The notes under the pieces are model-generated. The model did not search any database, was not told where the DNA came from, and saw only the letters and a program-made list of their open reading frames with translations. 64,000 nucleotides of DNA from Chitinophaga nivalis (GTDB lineage: Bacteria; Bacteroidota; Bacteroidia; Chitinophagales; Chitinophagaceae): contig NZ_JAPDNR010000001.1 of the NCBI RefSeq assembly GCF_025989125.1, forward strand, positions 4,074,301 to 4,138,300, given 5' to 3'. The position numbers and the translations under genes are program-made. Below, piece after piece: positions 53,520 to 62,579 of this stretch; the stretch's first letter is position 1, and every line of letters starts with the position of its first letter.

Positions 53520-54962
53520 TTAAAACTGGAAGTAAATAAATTGTTGTTCGGTACCATGACATATACAGATGGTGAGGACCAATGCAACATAAAACGCCCA
53601 TCTCGGGATCTTGTGATACTTTACGCCCAGATTAGCAATAGCATATTGTTGTTCCCGTCCCAACCATTCAACGGCAAAGAATAAACCTATAAGATAAAAG
53701 AGGTATGGAGGGATCTGTACCTGGTCTGGCTTAGAAAACAATGACGGTGAACATATCGATGAAATGTAGCTGAATGCATGTGCAAGGTTCTCTGAACGGA
53801 AAAAGATCCAGGCAAAAGTTATTAAGCCAAAGGTCAATACCATCGAGAAAAATTCTCGTACTGTCGGAAATATTTTTCCCTTGGCTACGATTTCAAGATG
53901 ATTCCTGTTGGTGCCGCGAATGATGGAAGGCATGATGTATAAGGCGTTCAGGAAGCCCCATGCCAGGAAGGTCCAATTTGCACCATGCCAGAAACCACTT
54001 ACCAGGAAGATGATAAAGGTGTTCCTGATCTTCATCAGCATACCACCTTTATTTCCGCCGAGAGGAATGTAAAGGTAGTCCTTGAACCAGGATGACAGGG
54101 AAATATGCCAGCGTCTCCAGAACTCGGCAATATCCCTGGAGAAATAGGGGAAAGAGAAGTTGCGCAGCAGTTCCATACCGAATAACCTGGCGGTGCCCAG
54201 CGCTATATCCGAATAACCTGAAAAGTCGCAATAAATCTGAATAGAGAATAATACCGCACCTAAAATTAATGTACTGCCGGAATATTCAGTGGAATGATTG
54301 AAAATAGTGTTGGCATATTGCGCACAATTATCGGCGATAACAACTTTCTTGAATAAGCCCCACAGCATTTGCCGCAAGCCATTCACCGCCTGTTCAAAAT
54401 CGAATTCCCTTTTCTGCCGGATCTGAGGTAAGAGGTGCGTTGCCCGTTCTATAGGACCGGCCACCAGCAAAGGAAAAAAGCTGACGAAGAGGGAGTAGTC
54501 GATAAAGTTGCGTGTGGGATTGATCTTACCTTTATAAAGGTCAATCACATAAGATAAACCATGAAAAGTATAGAAGGAGATACCCACCGGCAATAAAATA
54601 TGCAGCGTCTCAATGTTTGATTTGAATCCCAGCAAGGTTAAACCTTCTGCGAAAGAATGGGCAAAAAAATTATAGTATTTAAAAATGGCAAGAAATCCAA
54701 GGTTGATAACTATGCTGGCCCAGAGCCAAAAACGTTTTTTATTTTTACTGGTGGCCTCATATATTTTAATGCCGGTATAATAGTCTAGTAGCGTAGAAAA
54801 AACCAACAGGAACATAAAACGCCAGTCCCAACAACTATAAAAAAAATAGCTCGAAACCAGGAGCAAAACATTTTGAAATCTGAGATTTCCTTTCGCTAGA
54901 AACCAATACAGTACGAATACTACTGGTAAGAATAGTGCAAAGGTAATTGAATTAAAAAGCAT
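53520..54962 (-). CDS. MBOAT-family O-acyltransferase (AlgI-like)
   Basis: 480 residues, multi-pass. The catalytic MBOAT His is in FLVSGFWHGANWTFLAWG, and the conserved segment ADFWRRWHISLSSWFKDYLY (slightly varied here as AEFWRRWHISLSSWFKDYLY) with PLGGNKGG follows the family. Transfers acyl groups across the membrane onto exopolysaccharide or other acceptors. Paired with the SGNH protein gene, 9 bp away. A two-gene acylation system of an envelope polymer (inference). Confidence 0.9.
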   Translation of the reverse strand: MLFNSITFALFLPVVFVLYWFLAKGNLRFQNVLLLVSSYFFYSCWDWRFMFLLVFSTLLDYYTGIKIYEATSKNKKRFWLWASIVINLGFLAIFKYYNFFAHSFAEGLTLLGFKSNIETLHILLPVGISFYTFHGLSYVIDLYKGKINPTRNFIDYSLFVSFFPLLVAGPIERATHLLPQIRQKREFDFEQAVNGLRQMLWGLFKKVVIADNCAQYANTIFNHSTEYSGSTLILGAVLFSIQIYCDFSGYSDIALGTARLFGMELLRNFSFPYFSRDIAEFWRRWHISLSSWFKDYLYIPLGGNKGGMLMKIRNTFIIFLVSGFWHGANWTFLAWGFLNALYIMPSIIRGTNRNHLEIVAKGKIFPTVREFFSMVLTFGLITFAWIFFRSENLAHAFSYISSICSPSLFSKPDQVQIPPYLFYLIGLFFAVEWLGREQQYAIANLGVKYHKIPRWAFYVALVLTICICHGTEQQFIYFQF

Positions 54963-55681
54963 GGTGTATAGTATACAAGTAATGTCCGAATAAAATCCAA
55001 GAACGTTGTTTTACTTGAATCCATGGCAGTTATTATAAACTGGATAATTATGTAATATGAATATAGGTGTCTCAAAGACAAGAAAGTAAATAAAACCTGT
55101 CTGCACAAACTGGATAATTTCGTTTAGTCTTTGGGGTTAATAGGATTTTAGCGTATAGTATTTAGTGTATTCAACTGGTAATGTCGGTAAATGACTGGTC
55201 AGTCTCATTGTCACGAACTGCGGTAGTCGCTTCACTTGTCTTGTTACAATCAGCAACGTCTGCTGATGCGTATATTGATCTGCTGCAATAGTTATTTGTC
55301 TGGATGCTTTCACGACGAAAGAATGTGGCATGATAAGTATGTAGTTGGATCAGACGTAAGGTATCTCTGTAGTATATTGGAAGTAAGTCGTGTTTTGTTC
55401 TTATAGAGATGGGGATAATGTAGTCATAAGGAGACGAAATTAGCTGTCTGAAAAAATATTTCCCGTACTGCGGGCGACTTGCCGGTTGGGATACTTACTT
55501 TTATTTAACCATCATATATTTAATGTTAGATGACCCAAAGGAAATTATTTAACCCGTATTCTCTTTCCAGAAAAATAAGCATGATTAAAAATCGCTCCAA
55601 ACAATTGGGCCTGTTATTTATGCAAAGTTGAATTATTCCCGATCTAAATGCCATATTTATTCACCCTTAATTTTAACCAAT
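54963..55681. other. 719-bp intergenic region
   Basis: No supportable gene. A 13-bp direct repeat AAACTGGATAATT lies at 55037-55049 and 55107-55119 (70 bp apart). A minus-strand frame (55137-55331) has no recognisable content and was not called. The region must contain the MBOAT promoter and that of the ricin-domain gene. Confidence 0.35.
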
Positions 55682-56275
55682 ATGAATTATTGTAATCGGA
55701 TTTTATTGGGTCTGCTGTTTGTTGCCGGTCTTGCTATGACCCAGTCTTGCCGGAAAAGCGACCAGTTAACTTCATCAGACATTCAGGAAAGTAATAACAG
55801 TGCCTTCTCTAAAGATCAACCTGCGTTGAATAATATTGTGTCGGGAGGTATCTATCGTATTACCTCTGTACGTAGTGGCAGAGTATTGGATGTAGTGAGT
55901 GGTTCCTATAATGATGGTGCGCAGATACAACAATATCATTGGCATGGAGGAGATAATCAACGATGGAAGATCGTAGAGGTCTTTACCGGTATCCCGATTT
56001 ATAAAATAATATCTGTGCAGAGTAATAAGGCATTGGATATACCTGGAGGTTCTTATGCAGACGGGACGATCATACAGCAGTTCACACCGCATACCGGTAA
56101 GAACCAGGAATGGTTGTTGTTCCGTCAGCCCAATGGAAGCTATGAGATCAGAAGTAATCTGACTAATAAAGCACTGGATGTAGTGAGTGCTTCCTATGAT
56201 GATGGCGCCCGTATACAACAATTTACGCCACATGGCGGCGACAATCAGCAATGGGAATTAGTGCAGCTTAATTAG
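55682..56275 (+). CDS. ricin B-type beta-trefoil lipoprotein
   Basis: 197 residues from ATG 55682 (an upstream in-frame ATG gives no proper signal). Lipobox TQSC near residue 20. Residues about 55-197 are a RICIN beta-trefoil with three QxW-type repeats: RVLDVVSGSYNDGAQIQQYH, KALDIPGGSYADGTIIQQFT, KALDVVSASYDDGARIQQFT, each followed by a W (NQRWKIV, NQEWLLF, NQQWELV). Such domains bind carbohydrate. Attached at the outer membrane, it may capture glycans; no enzyme is fused. Confidence 0.87.
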   Translation: MNYCNRILLGLLFVAGLAMTQSCRKSDQLTSSDIQESNNSAFSKDQPALNNIVSGGIYRITSVRSGRVLDVVSGSYNDGAQIQQYHWHGGDNQRWKIVEVFTGIPIYKIISVQSNKALDIPGGSYADGTIIQQFTPHTGKNQEWLLFRQPNGSYEIRSNLTNKALDVVSASYDDGARIQQFTPHGGDNQQWELVQLN

Positions 56276-56299
56276 CAGCTATCTAGTATGAATATAGTC

Positions 56300-56331
56300 A
56301 ACCGGAGTTCCTCAAGGAACTCCGGTTTTGT
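56300..56331 (+). terminator. rho-independent terminator
   Basis: AACCGGAGTTCCT (56300-56312) pairs with AGGAACTCCGGTT (56315-56327) around a 2-nt loop, followed by TTGTTT. It ends the ricin-domain gene. Confidence 0.8.
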
Positions 56332-56500
56332 TTGTAAACCATCTCCTTTTCCTGCTGCGAAACAGCCCACAGGCAATCTATTATAGACAGCGCTCCCTGC
56401 AGTGAAGGGGCATTATATAGTCCCGGTCTTTTTTTTTATGTTTAAAAGTTACATCTTGCTATCTTAATAGCATTAACACTAAAAAATACAATGCAATATT

Positions 56501-57832
56501 GTGGGACTATTTAGCTTTTTTAAAAAACCAGACGAAAATTCACCTGCCAGAGAAGAGCTGGAGAAGGCCATCGAACACTTTGATCAGGGAGCATATCAGG
56601 AGGCGCTAAGATCGCTGGGGTCGGGCTTAAAGAAGGATGTGGCGTATATACCCCTGTACGAACTGGCAGCAGCTTGTCTGGAGAAATTAGGCGCCGATGA
56701 AGAGAAAGCATTGTTTGAAGCGGCCATCCATCATACCAATGACCCGGATACCTTCAATAACCTGGGCGACTTTTTCTTTAGCGCCAGGCATTATGATAAA
56801 GCGCAGGTGTTTTATGAGAAAACGTTACAGTTGCAGCCAACACACGATACGGCGCGGCATGACCTGGCCATATGCTTTGCCAGGCAATTTCAACTGGATA
56901 AAGCGTTGGCATTGCTGAAAGAAAATACCTCCGGTAACTTTTGGGATTTGTATTTTCTGAATAAGTGTAAGATACTCACCAATGAAACAGCCGGTGTACA
57001 GGCATCCATCACGCAGCTGCAACAATTTTTAGCGGCGCAGCCCAATCAGGAAGAAATGGAAATTCCTGCCCGAAAAGTGACCGAGCTGCAGGAATCCTTA
57101 GCGCGGCTACAATCCATGCCGGTTATCCGGACACATATCCGCGACTGGCATTTTGTGCAATATGGCGGGGTAATACTCGACTATTTTGAAACAGAGGAGG
57201 GGGAGGATTACGTTGCTGGTGGAAGATACGTCGCCAGCTGGGGTTCTGTGGAATCCATCAAATCGGTGGTCGTTAAACTCAAACAATTTGCTGAAAAACT
57301 ATCCCTTTCATTTGCAGGTATCGTGGCGCTTCCCAACAGAGATACAGAGATACTGGGCAGGTTGCTGGCAAAAGAATTTGATGTGGCATATTATACATAT
57401 GATGCCACTAATGCGTATCAGGATTGCCTGATCGTGACATCCGACAGTGCGCACCTGGAGCATCATGAAACACTTAATACCATCCAAAACGGACAAATCG
57501 TTTTTGCCATGAATCACTCTTGGCTGGATGCGGCGGTAGTATGTCCGGATATCATCGGTTTTATGACACAGCTATATAGTTTTCCCTGGGATGGCGGAGG
57601 AATGCGCGTGGGAGAGAATGGAGAAGTGGAGCATCTTCCCGAAGATACGCGTGAGGCGGCAGTCATTGCGGAAGAGATTTTCCGGCTGGAATCACCAGCG
57701 GAAGCCATCCCTGATGTGCTTGATTTTTATGCGGCACACCGGGAGTTGTTGAAAGGGATAGGCGCCCATGGAAAGGGACACCGTTATAATTTTATGATTG
57801 AAAGTCCTGTGCCCGGGTCGCATTTCAGCTGA
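56501..57832 (+). CDS. TPR-containing hypothetical protein
   Basis: 443 residues from a GTG at 56501 (MGLFSFFKKPDEN); the ATG 10 bp upstream is out of frame, so GTG is preferred. Residues about 15-145 form two to three TPR motifs (ALRSLGSGLKKDVAYIPLYE, NLGDFFFSARHYDKAQVFYE, DKALALLKE); the rest (about 200-440) is an alpha/beta domain of unknown family with PNRDTEILGRLLAKEFDVAY and FPWDGGGMRVGENGEVEHLP. Probably cytoplasmic. No functional assignment. Confidence 0.65.
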   Translation: MGLFSFFKKPDENSPAREELEKAIEHFDQGAYQEALRSLGSGLKKDVAYIPLYELAAACLEKLGADEEKALFEAAIHHTNDPDTFNNLGDFFFSARHYDKAQVFYEKTLQLQPTHDTARHDLAICFARQFQLDKALALLKENTSGNFWDLYFLNKCKILTNETAGVQASITQLQQFLAAQPNQEEMEIPARKVTELQESLARLQSMPVIRTHIRDWHFVQYGGVILDYFETEEGEDYVAGGRYVASWGSVESIKSVVVKLKQFAEKLSLSFAGIVALPNRDTEILGRLLAKEFDVAYYTYDATNAYQDCLIVTSDSAHLEHHETLNTIQNGQIVFAMNHSWLDAAVVCPDIIGFMTQLYSFPWDGGGMRVGENGEVEHLPEDTREAAVIAEEIFRLESPAEAIPDVLDFYAAHRELLKGIGAHGKGHRYNFMIESPVPGSHFS

Positions 57833-57850
57833 TGTTGCTGTGCGTATACC

Positions 57851-57903
57851 GTTATCCCGTATTACCTGGGAGGAGGCTATCCGCCCGGGTAATACGGGAT
57901 AAC
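57851..57903. terminator. 20-bp hairpin between convergent genes
   Basis: Arms 57851-57870 and 57884-57903 (one wobble mismatch, 13-nt loop) separate the TPR gene (plus) from the minus-strand gene ending at 57912. Confidence 0.75.
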
Positions 57904-57911
57904 ATAAGTTG

Positions 57912-58196
57912 CTACAAAAGGAGTGGCAGGGCGATTTCTTTAAAGGCATTAAAAAAGTCAATTCCTTTTTTATCTGCATATTCCTGCACCTGACCTGGCC
58001 ATCCCGGGTTGCTTTTAGGGATCTTATGAGTGATACGGAGTTGAGCAGATAGCTGATCTGTTAAATCAAAATCGTCTCCTGCAGCCAACTCATAACCGGT
58101 TAAGAAGGCAACAATTTGTCCCTTTTCAATTTGGTATACAAACATGAGGGGCCTTTCCAGGAATTTGGCCATTAATTTTTTGTGTTCCGCTTTCAT
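57912..58196 (-). CDS. small hypothetical protein
   Basis: 94 residues, ATG start at 58196. Soluble, mixed alpha/beta pattern: FLERPLMFVYQIEKGQIVAF, then a tail with NPGWPGQVQEYADKKGIDFF. No recognised family. It lies 9 bp downstream of the LD-carboxypeptidase gene on the same strand, so co-transcription is expected. Confidence 0.6.
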   Translation of the reverse strand: MKAEHKKLMAKFLERPLMFVYQIEKGQIVAFLTGYELAAGDDFDLTDQLSAQLRITHKIPKSNPGWPGQVQEYADKKGIDFFNAFKEIALPLLL

Positions 58197-58205
58197 GGTA
58201 AGATC

Positions 58206-59246
58206 TTATTTACTTACACCACTTTCTATAATACTAAAGGATTGCTCAACACAATCAATTTCGGCCATTACACCAAAGGGAAGCGTAAAGGTAGGGCAGG
58301 TATGCCCGAAGTCCATGGCTGTAATGATGGGCAGATCCGTCAGGCCTTCTTCGGCCATTATTTTCAGGATTTCAGTATTGTAAGCTTCCTCATGTTCGTT
58401 GTCGTAAGGTCTGCCGATAATCAATCCCTGTATCTCCTGTAAAATTCCCTGCGCGGCATAGTTTCTTAGCCAGTAACGGAAATAGAGCGGATCTATCATA
58501 TCTTCCGATGTTTCTCCGAAAAGAATACAATCGCGCCACATTTCTTTTGCCGGCCAATAGGCAGTGCCTTTTAAAGACTCCAATACATCAAAGCAGCCGC
58601 CGATTAATCGTCCCCGTACTTTTCTATTGCCCTGGAGGAAGCGCCATCCTGCGGAGGGGATCATTTTTCTTTTAACATCGGATAAAGATGGGTCAAACCA
58701 CTCCAGGCGCTCCGAAGTCCAGCCATTTTGATGCGGCATAATTTGCCCCACGGGCTGGGTGGAAAACAACGTGTTTTTAAGATCAGCTATCTGGTAGTCA
58801 TGCATACCGCCATTTTCGGCAAAGCCCACCAGCAGGGAGGTACCGTAAAATGAAGTCAGCCCGGCTTTTAAGCAGGCGAAATGTGTAATAGTGCTATCGG
58901 AAAAACCCAGGAAAATTTTCGGGTTTTCCTGGATGATGCGCAAATCTATGTAGGGTAAGGTTCTGATGCTGTCTTCCCCGCCGATATTGGTAATAATGGC
59001 TTTAATAGACGGGTCAGCGAATGCCTCCATTAAATCTGCGGCTCTTGCCTGTGGATGATGATAGAGCCATTCGGCAGATTTCAACGCATGTTTCGTAGCT
59101 ACTACTTCGAGCCCGAAAACCTCCTCTAATTGCTTTTTTCCACGTTCATACCGGTGCGGTAATTCGCCCGCTGCACCCCAGGAAAGTGAGATGGTGGCTA
59201 CTTTGTCGCCCTTTTTTAAGACGGTAGGTTTAATCAGCTGCTGCAT
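58206..59246 (-). CDS. LD-carboxypeptidase / MccF-like S66 peptidase
   Basis: 346 residues from the ATG at 59246. A TTG seven codons upstream overlaps the predicted -7 box and is rejected. S66-family signatures: nucleophile in LGFSDSTITHFACL (Ser about 115), FGETSED with the catalytic Glu, and AMDFGHTCPTFTLPFG with the His. The GETSE form resembles MccF, which inactivates microcin C-type nucleotide antibiotics, while other family members are murein LD-carboxypeptidases; which activity applies is not decidable here. Cytoplasmic. Followed 9 bp later by a 94-residue gene. Confidence 0.88.
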   Translation of the reverse strand: MQQLIKPTVLKKGDKVATISLSWGAAGELPHRYERGKKQLEEVFGLEVVATKHALKSAEWLYHHPQARAADLMEAFADPSIKAIITNIGGEDSIRTLPYIDLRIIQENPKIFLGFSDSTITHFACLKAGLTSFYGTSLLVGFAENGGMHDYQIADLKNTLFSTQPVGQIMPHQNGWTSERLEWFDPSLSDVKRKMIPSAGWRFLQGNRKVRGRLIGGCFDVLESLKGTAYWPAKEMWRDCILFGETSEDMIDPLYFRYWLRNYAAQGILQEIQGLIIGRPYDNEHEEAYNTEILKIMAEEGLTDLPIITAMDFGHTCPTFTLPFGVMAEIDCVEQSFSIIESGVSK

Positions 59247-59264
59247 ACAATTGCTATTGGCCTG

Positions 59265-59272
59265 CAAATATA
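59265..59272 (-). promoter_or_regulatory. TAnnTTTG promoter of the S66 peptidase
   Basis: On the minus strand TATATTTG (59272-59265) lies 19 bp ahead of the ATG at 59246 and matches the Bacteroidota -7 box. It overlaps the TTG alternative start, which argues for the ATG. Confidence 0.5.
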
Positions 59273-59388
59273 GGCAATGTGGAAGATTCCTTTAACCGGA
59301 TTATCCGGTGGTAATGATGAGTGTCGATACCAGATGGAAGTCGTATATCCGGTGGTTTTTAAAGGGGAGGGGTACAAAACAAAATAAT

Positions 59389-59419
59389 AAACCCGGATCA
59401 GCGGTGCGGATCCGGGTTT
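59389..59419 (-). terminator. terminator of the S41 peptidase gene
   Basis: AAACCCGGATC and GATCCGGGTTT arms (59389-59399, 59409-59419); read on the minus strand it is followed by a T-rich tail. Lies 22 bp after the stop codon at 59441. Confidence 0.75.
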
Positions 59420-59440
59420 GTAAATATGGGTGGGTAGTAG

Positions 59441-60853
59441 TTATTGTTTATCTTCCAGATAGTTAATCGCATACTGCATCCAATCGGTGATGTAGTTATC
59501 CAGATACACATCCGGCTGGATGCCGATATTATCGATCGGATACGCGGGAAGCCGCAACGATCTGTAGGTAGGCATTACAAAGGGGTAGTTGGCGCAACCC
59601 ATGTCAAATACACGTGCAGAGCCATAATCCAGGACACCGCTGGTAGGTGTACCAAACACCTTGACTTTTTTGCTTTGTTTGGCCACCAGGAGAAAGTTTT
59701 CGGCGGAACTGGCCACTTTACGATCGGTGAGTATCACAATTTGTTGGGGGCTTTTGAGCGCAGGTGCTATTTTGCTGACAGGAGATTCCCCCTCATCCGG
59801 ATTGATATATTTTCCGATGTTCCCTGTGAATGCGTTAAGTTGATGATCTACGCCTGCGATTTCGGCCTGATGTTTTTCATCCCTGGGTAATCCTTTTTTA
59901 TATTTTTCCAATCCGTCCAGTAAGGTTTGGGTCACCAGAAAGGTGGCGCCGGTATGGAGGGTGGGGTTGGTCAGGATGTAAGGCAGTATAGGTTTGTAAG
60001 CCAGATCCGTGCCACCGCCGTTCTGACGGATGTCGATGATTAAGTTTTGGCTGTTTTCAATTAAAGCACGATTCGCTTTGATTAATGCTTCAATGCGATC
60101 AACGAAGGGATAATCAAAACTTTTAAGTCTAAGTAAAGTAGTGGCAGGTGTTAGCTGTTTTACGTAGAAGCCCTCTATCTCGTTTAATTGTGCCTGTATT
60201 TTTAAGGTATCGGCAGGAAGCAGCGGTTGCTTGATAAAGGCAGATTTTAGGAGACGGAAGTATAGAATAGCAGGACTATATAACGTAAACGTATCCTTGA
60301 ACATCGAACGATCCTGGAGATAATAGTCTACACGATCAGTCCCGTGTAGTACAAACTTTACATCATTCGGTTGCCAGTATTGGGAATTGGTTTCCAGGAT
60401 GAATCCAGTATAGGTTGTCTTATCTGTTTTAAGGATACCGATTTTATAATTGTCAGATTTCCAGATGCCTTCCAGCGGATCCTTGGTCGTACTTATTTTT
60501 TTGTGAAATGCTGCCGCGCTGATCGTTACAGTTGCCTTGCCCGCTTTTTTATCCTGGGGCTGAGGCGTGGTCTGGTCCAGAAAGAAAATGTGCCGGTCTT
60601 TAAAGAATTGGGTGTATTCTTTTAGTAAAGCAAGACAATGGGCATCATCGGTACGCCATGATTTTTCAATAATACCCGCTTTGAAATGATTATATAGTAA
60701 GGTGTCAGTTGTTTTTTCCTTAAACCCCGGATATTCCGTTTCAATTTTTGCGATTAATTTTTCTACAGCCTGGGCGCAGTTACAATTGTTTTGGGCATGG
60801 GATGATGCTGTGCAAAGCAGCAAGAGTAGTGCAAACAGATAACTTATTTTCAT
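59441..60853 (-). CDS. S41-family peptidase
   Basis: 470 residues from the ATG at 60853 (an upstream in-frame start would add 11 residues without signal character). Signal peptide (about 1-21, LLLLLCTASSHAQ), then a Cys-rich start (NNCNCAQA), and a C-terminal S41 catalytic domain: NLIIDIRQNGGGTDLAYKP, IVILTDRKVASSAENFL with the catalytic Ser, then VKVFGTPTSGVLDY. Bacteroidota encode many such exported tail-specific proteases acting on periplasmic or surface substrates. No partner visible; divergent from no gene. Substrate unknown. Confidence 0.85.
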   Translation of the reverse strand: MKISYLFALLLLLCTASSHAQNNCNCAQAVEKLIAKIETEYPGFKEKTTDTLLYNHFKAGIIEKSWRTDDAHCLALLKEYTQFFKDRHIFFLDQTTPQPQDKKAGKATVTISAAAFHKKISTTKDPLEGIWKSDNYKIGILKTDKTTYTGFILETNSQYWQPNDVKFVLHGTDRVDYYLQDRSMFKDTFTLYSPAILYFRLLKSAFIKQPLLPADTLKIQAQLNEIEGFYVKQLTPATTLLRLKSFDYPFVDRIEALIKANRALIENSQNLIIDIRQNGGGTDLAYKPILPYILTNPTLHTGATFLVTQTLLDGLEKYKKGLPRDEKHQAEIAGVDHQLNAFTGNIGKYINPDEGESPVSKIAPALKSPQQIVILTDRKVASSAENFLLVAKQSKKVKVFGTPTSGVLDYGSARVFDMGCANYPFVMPTYRSLRLPAYPIDNIGIQPDVYLDNYITDWMQYAINYLEDKQ

Positions 60854-60923
60854 TGTCGAGTGTGATTTGTACCGCAAAGGAAGCAATATTCCGTTGTCTG
60901 AAATTGTAAAAATCGTGCATGGT

Positions 60924-61766
60924 TTACGCTTCTTTGTAGATCCATACTAAGGTATCCTGTTGAATAGCCAGGTTTTTTTGCAACTGTTTCGGAGTTGCGC
61001 CCGATAGATGTTTAAAGTCTTTGATGAAATGGGCCTGATCGAAGTAATGGTGCGTATAGGCGACCCCGGTAAGCGAAGCCGGCTGGCTGTGCCGCAGCGT
61101 CTCCAGGGCTTTTCTGAACCGTAGCGTTTTCAGAAAAGCGATAGGGTTCTGGCCAAGATGATCGGAGAACAGCCTGTAAAGGGTGGCGTTATTAATGCCC
61201 ATTTCCCGGGCAATAGTGGTGACATTTATTTTGTGTTGTATGCCCTGGTCAATGATATCCAGCGCTGTTTGCATCCTGCCTGGCAGATAGTGCTGTTGTA
61301 TATTTTTGAGTAATAATGTTTCCAGTAAGGCCGCCCTGGCAGCCGGTTTGGGTTCCTGGAACAACAATTCCGGGAAGTGGCGGGCAGCCGGGAAAATAGT
61401 ATGGAATACCTGGTCGCTTTCCAGCAGCTCCTTATAAGCTTCCCGGGTAAACATTCTCAGGGCTGCTGGCTGAAATATAATACAGACCTGATCTATAGGC
61501 GCTTTAACGGTTACCTGAAAGGGCATTTCATGAAATCCGTATAAACGGCTGGTATAGGTTTTATGTCCTGGTAAAATCTCACAATGATTCAGCAGGGGGG
61601 TGTTGTTATACACTACATCATTGTGTTTATACAGGGCCAGACATAAATTATTATTGGGAAAAGTGACATAGTTGATCGCCTGGGGTACATCTCCCTTGAA
61701 AAAAATAAAAAACTGAATAAATGCCTGTAAGTAAGGGTTTTTTACTTTAATCACCTGCGTGGTCAT
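60924..61766 (-). CDS. AraC-family transcriptional regulator
   Basis: 280 residues from ATG 61766 (an upstream TTG is possible). Residues 1-160 form an N-terminal sensing domain; residues about 180-275 hold two HTH motifs (INVTTIAREMGINNATLYRL; FDQAHFIKDFKHLSGATPKQ). The signature SGATPKQL near the C-terminus is typical. Divergence from regulated genes is not clear; the cyclohexadienyl-dehydratase-like gene lies just upstream on the same strand. Effector unknown. Confidence 0.87.
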   Translation of the reverse strand: MTTQVIKVKNPYLQAFIQFFIFFKGDVPQAINYVTFPNNNLCLALYKHNDVVYNNTPLLNHCEILPGHKTYTSRLYGFHEMPFQVTVKAPIDQVCIIFQPAALRMFTREAYKELLESDQVFHTIFPAARHFPELLFQEPKPAARAALLETLLLKNIQQHYLPGRMQTALDIIDQGIQHKINVTTIAREMGINNATLYRLFSDHLGQNPIAFLKTLRFRKALETLRHSQPASLTGVAYTHHYFDQAHFIKDFKHLSGATPKQLQKNLAIQQDTLVWIYKEA

Positions 61767-61818
61767 GACAATTTTTTCTGGAAAATACAAAATATATCAG
61801 GATAGAGAAATGCTGCCG

Positions 61819-62544
61819 CTATCGTTGCCGCAACCACTTGTTAATGGTCTGTTGCAGTTTTTCGTCTGTTTTGCGGAGCATGATCGCTTTATAAAAAACA
61901 GGGCTGATGGAATCGGGCAGCTGTTTTACAAAGAAATCGGGATGCAGGGTTTGCTGGTACAAAGCTTCTGTTTCATCCGTAAACATGACATCCGCTTTGC
62001 CAGCCAGCAGCAGGGGGAATATCTGTTGATTCTCGGTGATGATCTGCAGGGTAGCCTGGCGGATATGCGCCTGGGCGAATTGCTGATTGGTGCCACCTTT
62101 GTTTTCAATGATGGTAACGCCAGGTATATCCATCTGAGCGAAATGGGTGTACCGTGCACTATCGCGCCGCCGGAAAAGGGCGACCTTCCGGTCAGTAATC
62201 AGTGGATCGGAGAATAAGCATTTTTGTTGCCGGGCTGCCGTAATGGAAATGCCGCCGATGGCGATATCGAATTTCCCGGCCAGTAAATCACTTTGCAGGG
62301 CAGGCCAGGTCGTTTTTATGAAAGTGACGGGGCGGCCGAGGTGTTTCCCTAATTCCCTGGCCAGGTCAATATCAGCTCCCTGAAAAGTAAGGGTAGTGGT
62401 ATCATAGGTGGTTAGCGGCGGATAGTCACCGCAGGAACCAATGCGTAGCGGGGTAGTCGCGTTGGGCTTATTTACCCGGCACGAAAATAAACAGAGAAAA
62501 AATAACAGTGATACGCCTGGGATTATACGCCGGAAGAAGATCAT
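61819..62544 (-). CDS. periplasmic binding-protein-fold lipoprotein related to cyclohexadienyl dehydratase (PheC-like)
   Basis: 241 residues with lipobox LFSC (Cys about 22). The mature part has the SBP type 3 fold. Several segments match the PheC cyclohexadienyl dehydratase (prephenate/arogenate dehydratase) group more than amino-acid receptors: GDYPPLTTYD, GADIDLARELGKHLGRPVTF, TTWPALQSDLLAGKFDIAIG, GISITAARQQKCLFSDPL, ENKGGTNQQFAQAHIRQATL and ADVMFTDETEALYQQTLHPD. No transporter permease or ATPase lies nearby, which supports an enzyme over an importer subunit. Binding-only function is not excluded. Next to AraC and the LexA-like repressor. Confidence 0.72.
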   Translation of the reverse strand: MIFFRRIIPGVSLLFFLCLFSCRVNKPNATTPLRIGSCGDYPPLTTYDTTTLTFQGADIDLARELGKHLGRPVTFIKTTWPALQSDLLAGKFDIAIGGISITAARQQKCLFSDPLITDRKVALFRRRDSARYTHFAQMDIPGVTIIENKGGTNQQFAQAHIRQATLQIITENQQIFPLLLAGKADVMFTDETEALYQQTLHPDFFVKQLPDSISPVFYKAIMLRKTDEKLQQTINKWLRQR

Positions 62545-62579
62545 CCATATAATTTTAAGTGGTTTATGATAGGGTTGTT

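Noticed and set aside
55037..55119. 13-bp direct repeat as an attachment site
   Set aside because: No integrase, transposase or other mobile gene flanks it; probably chance or a regulatory repeat.
55137..55331. 64-codon minus-strand frame
   Set aside because: No recognisable features, no promoter or ribosome context; left as intergenic.
61819..62544. Amino-acid ABC transporter binding protein
   Set aside because: No permease or ATPase nearby, and motifs fit cyclohexadienyl dehydratase better, though binding-only function is not excluded.
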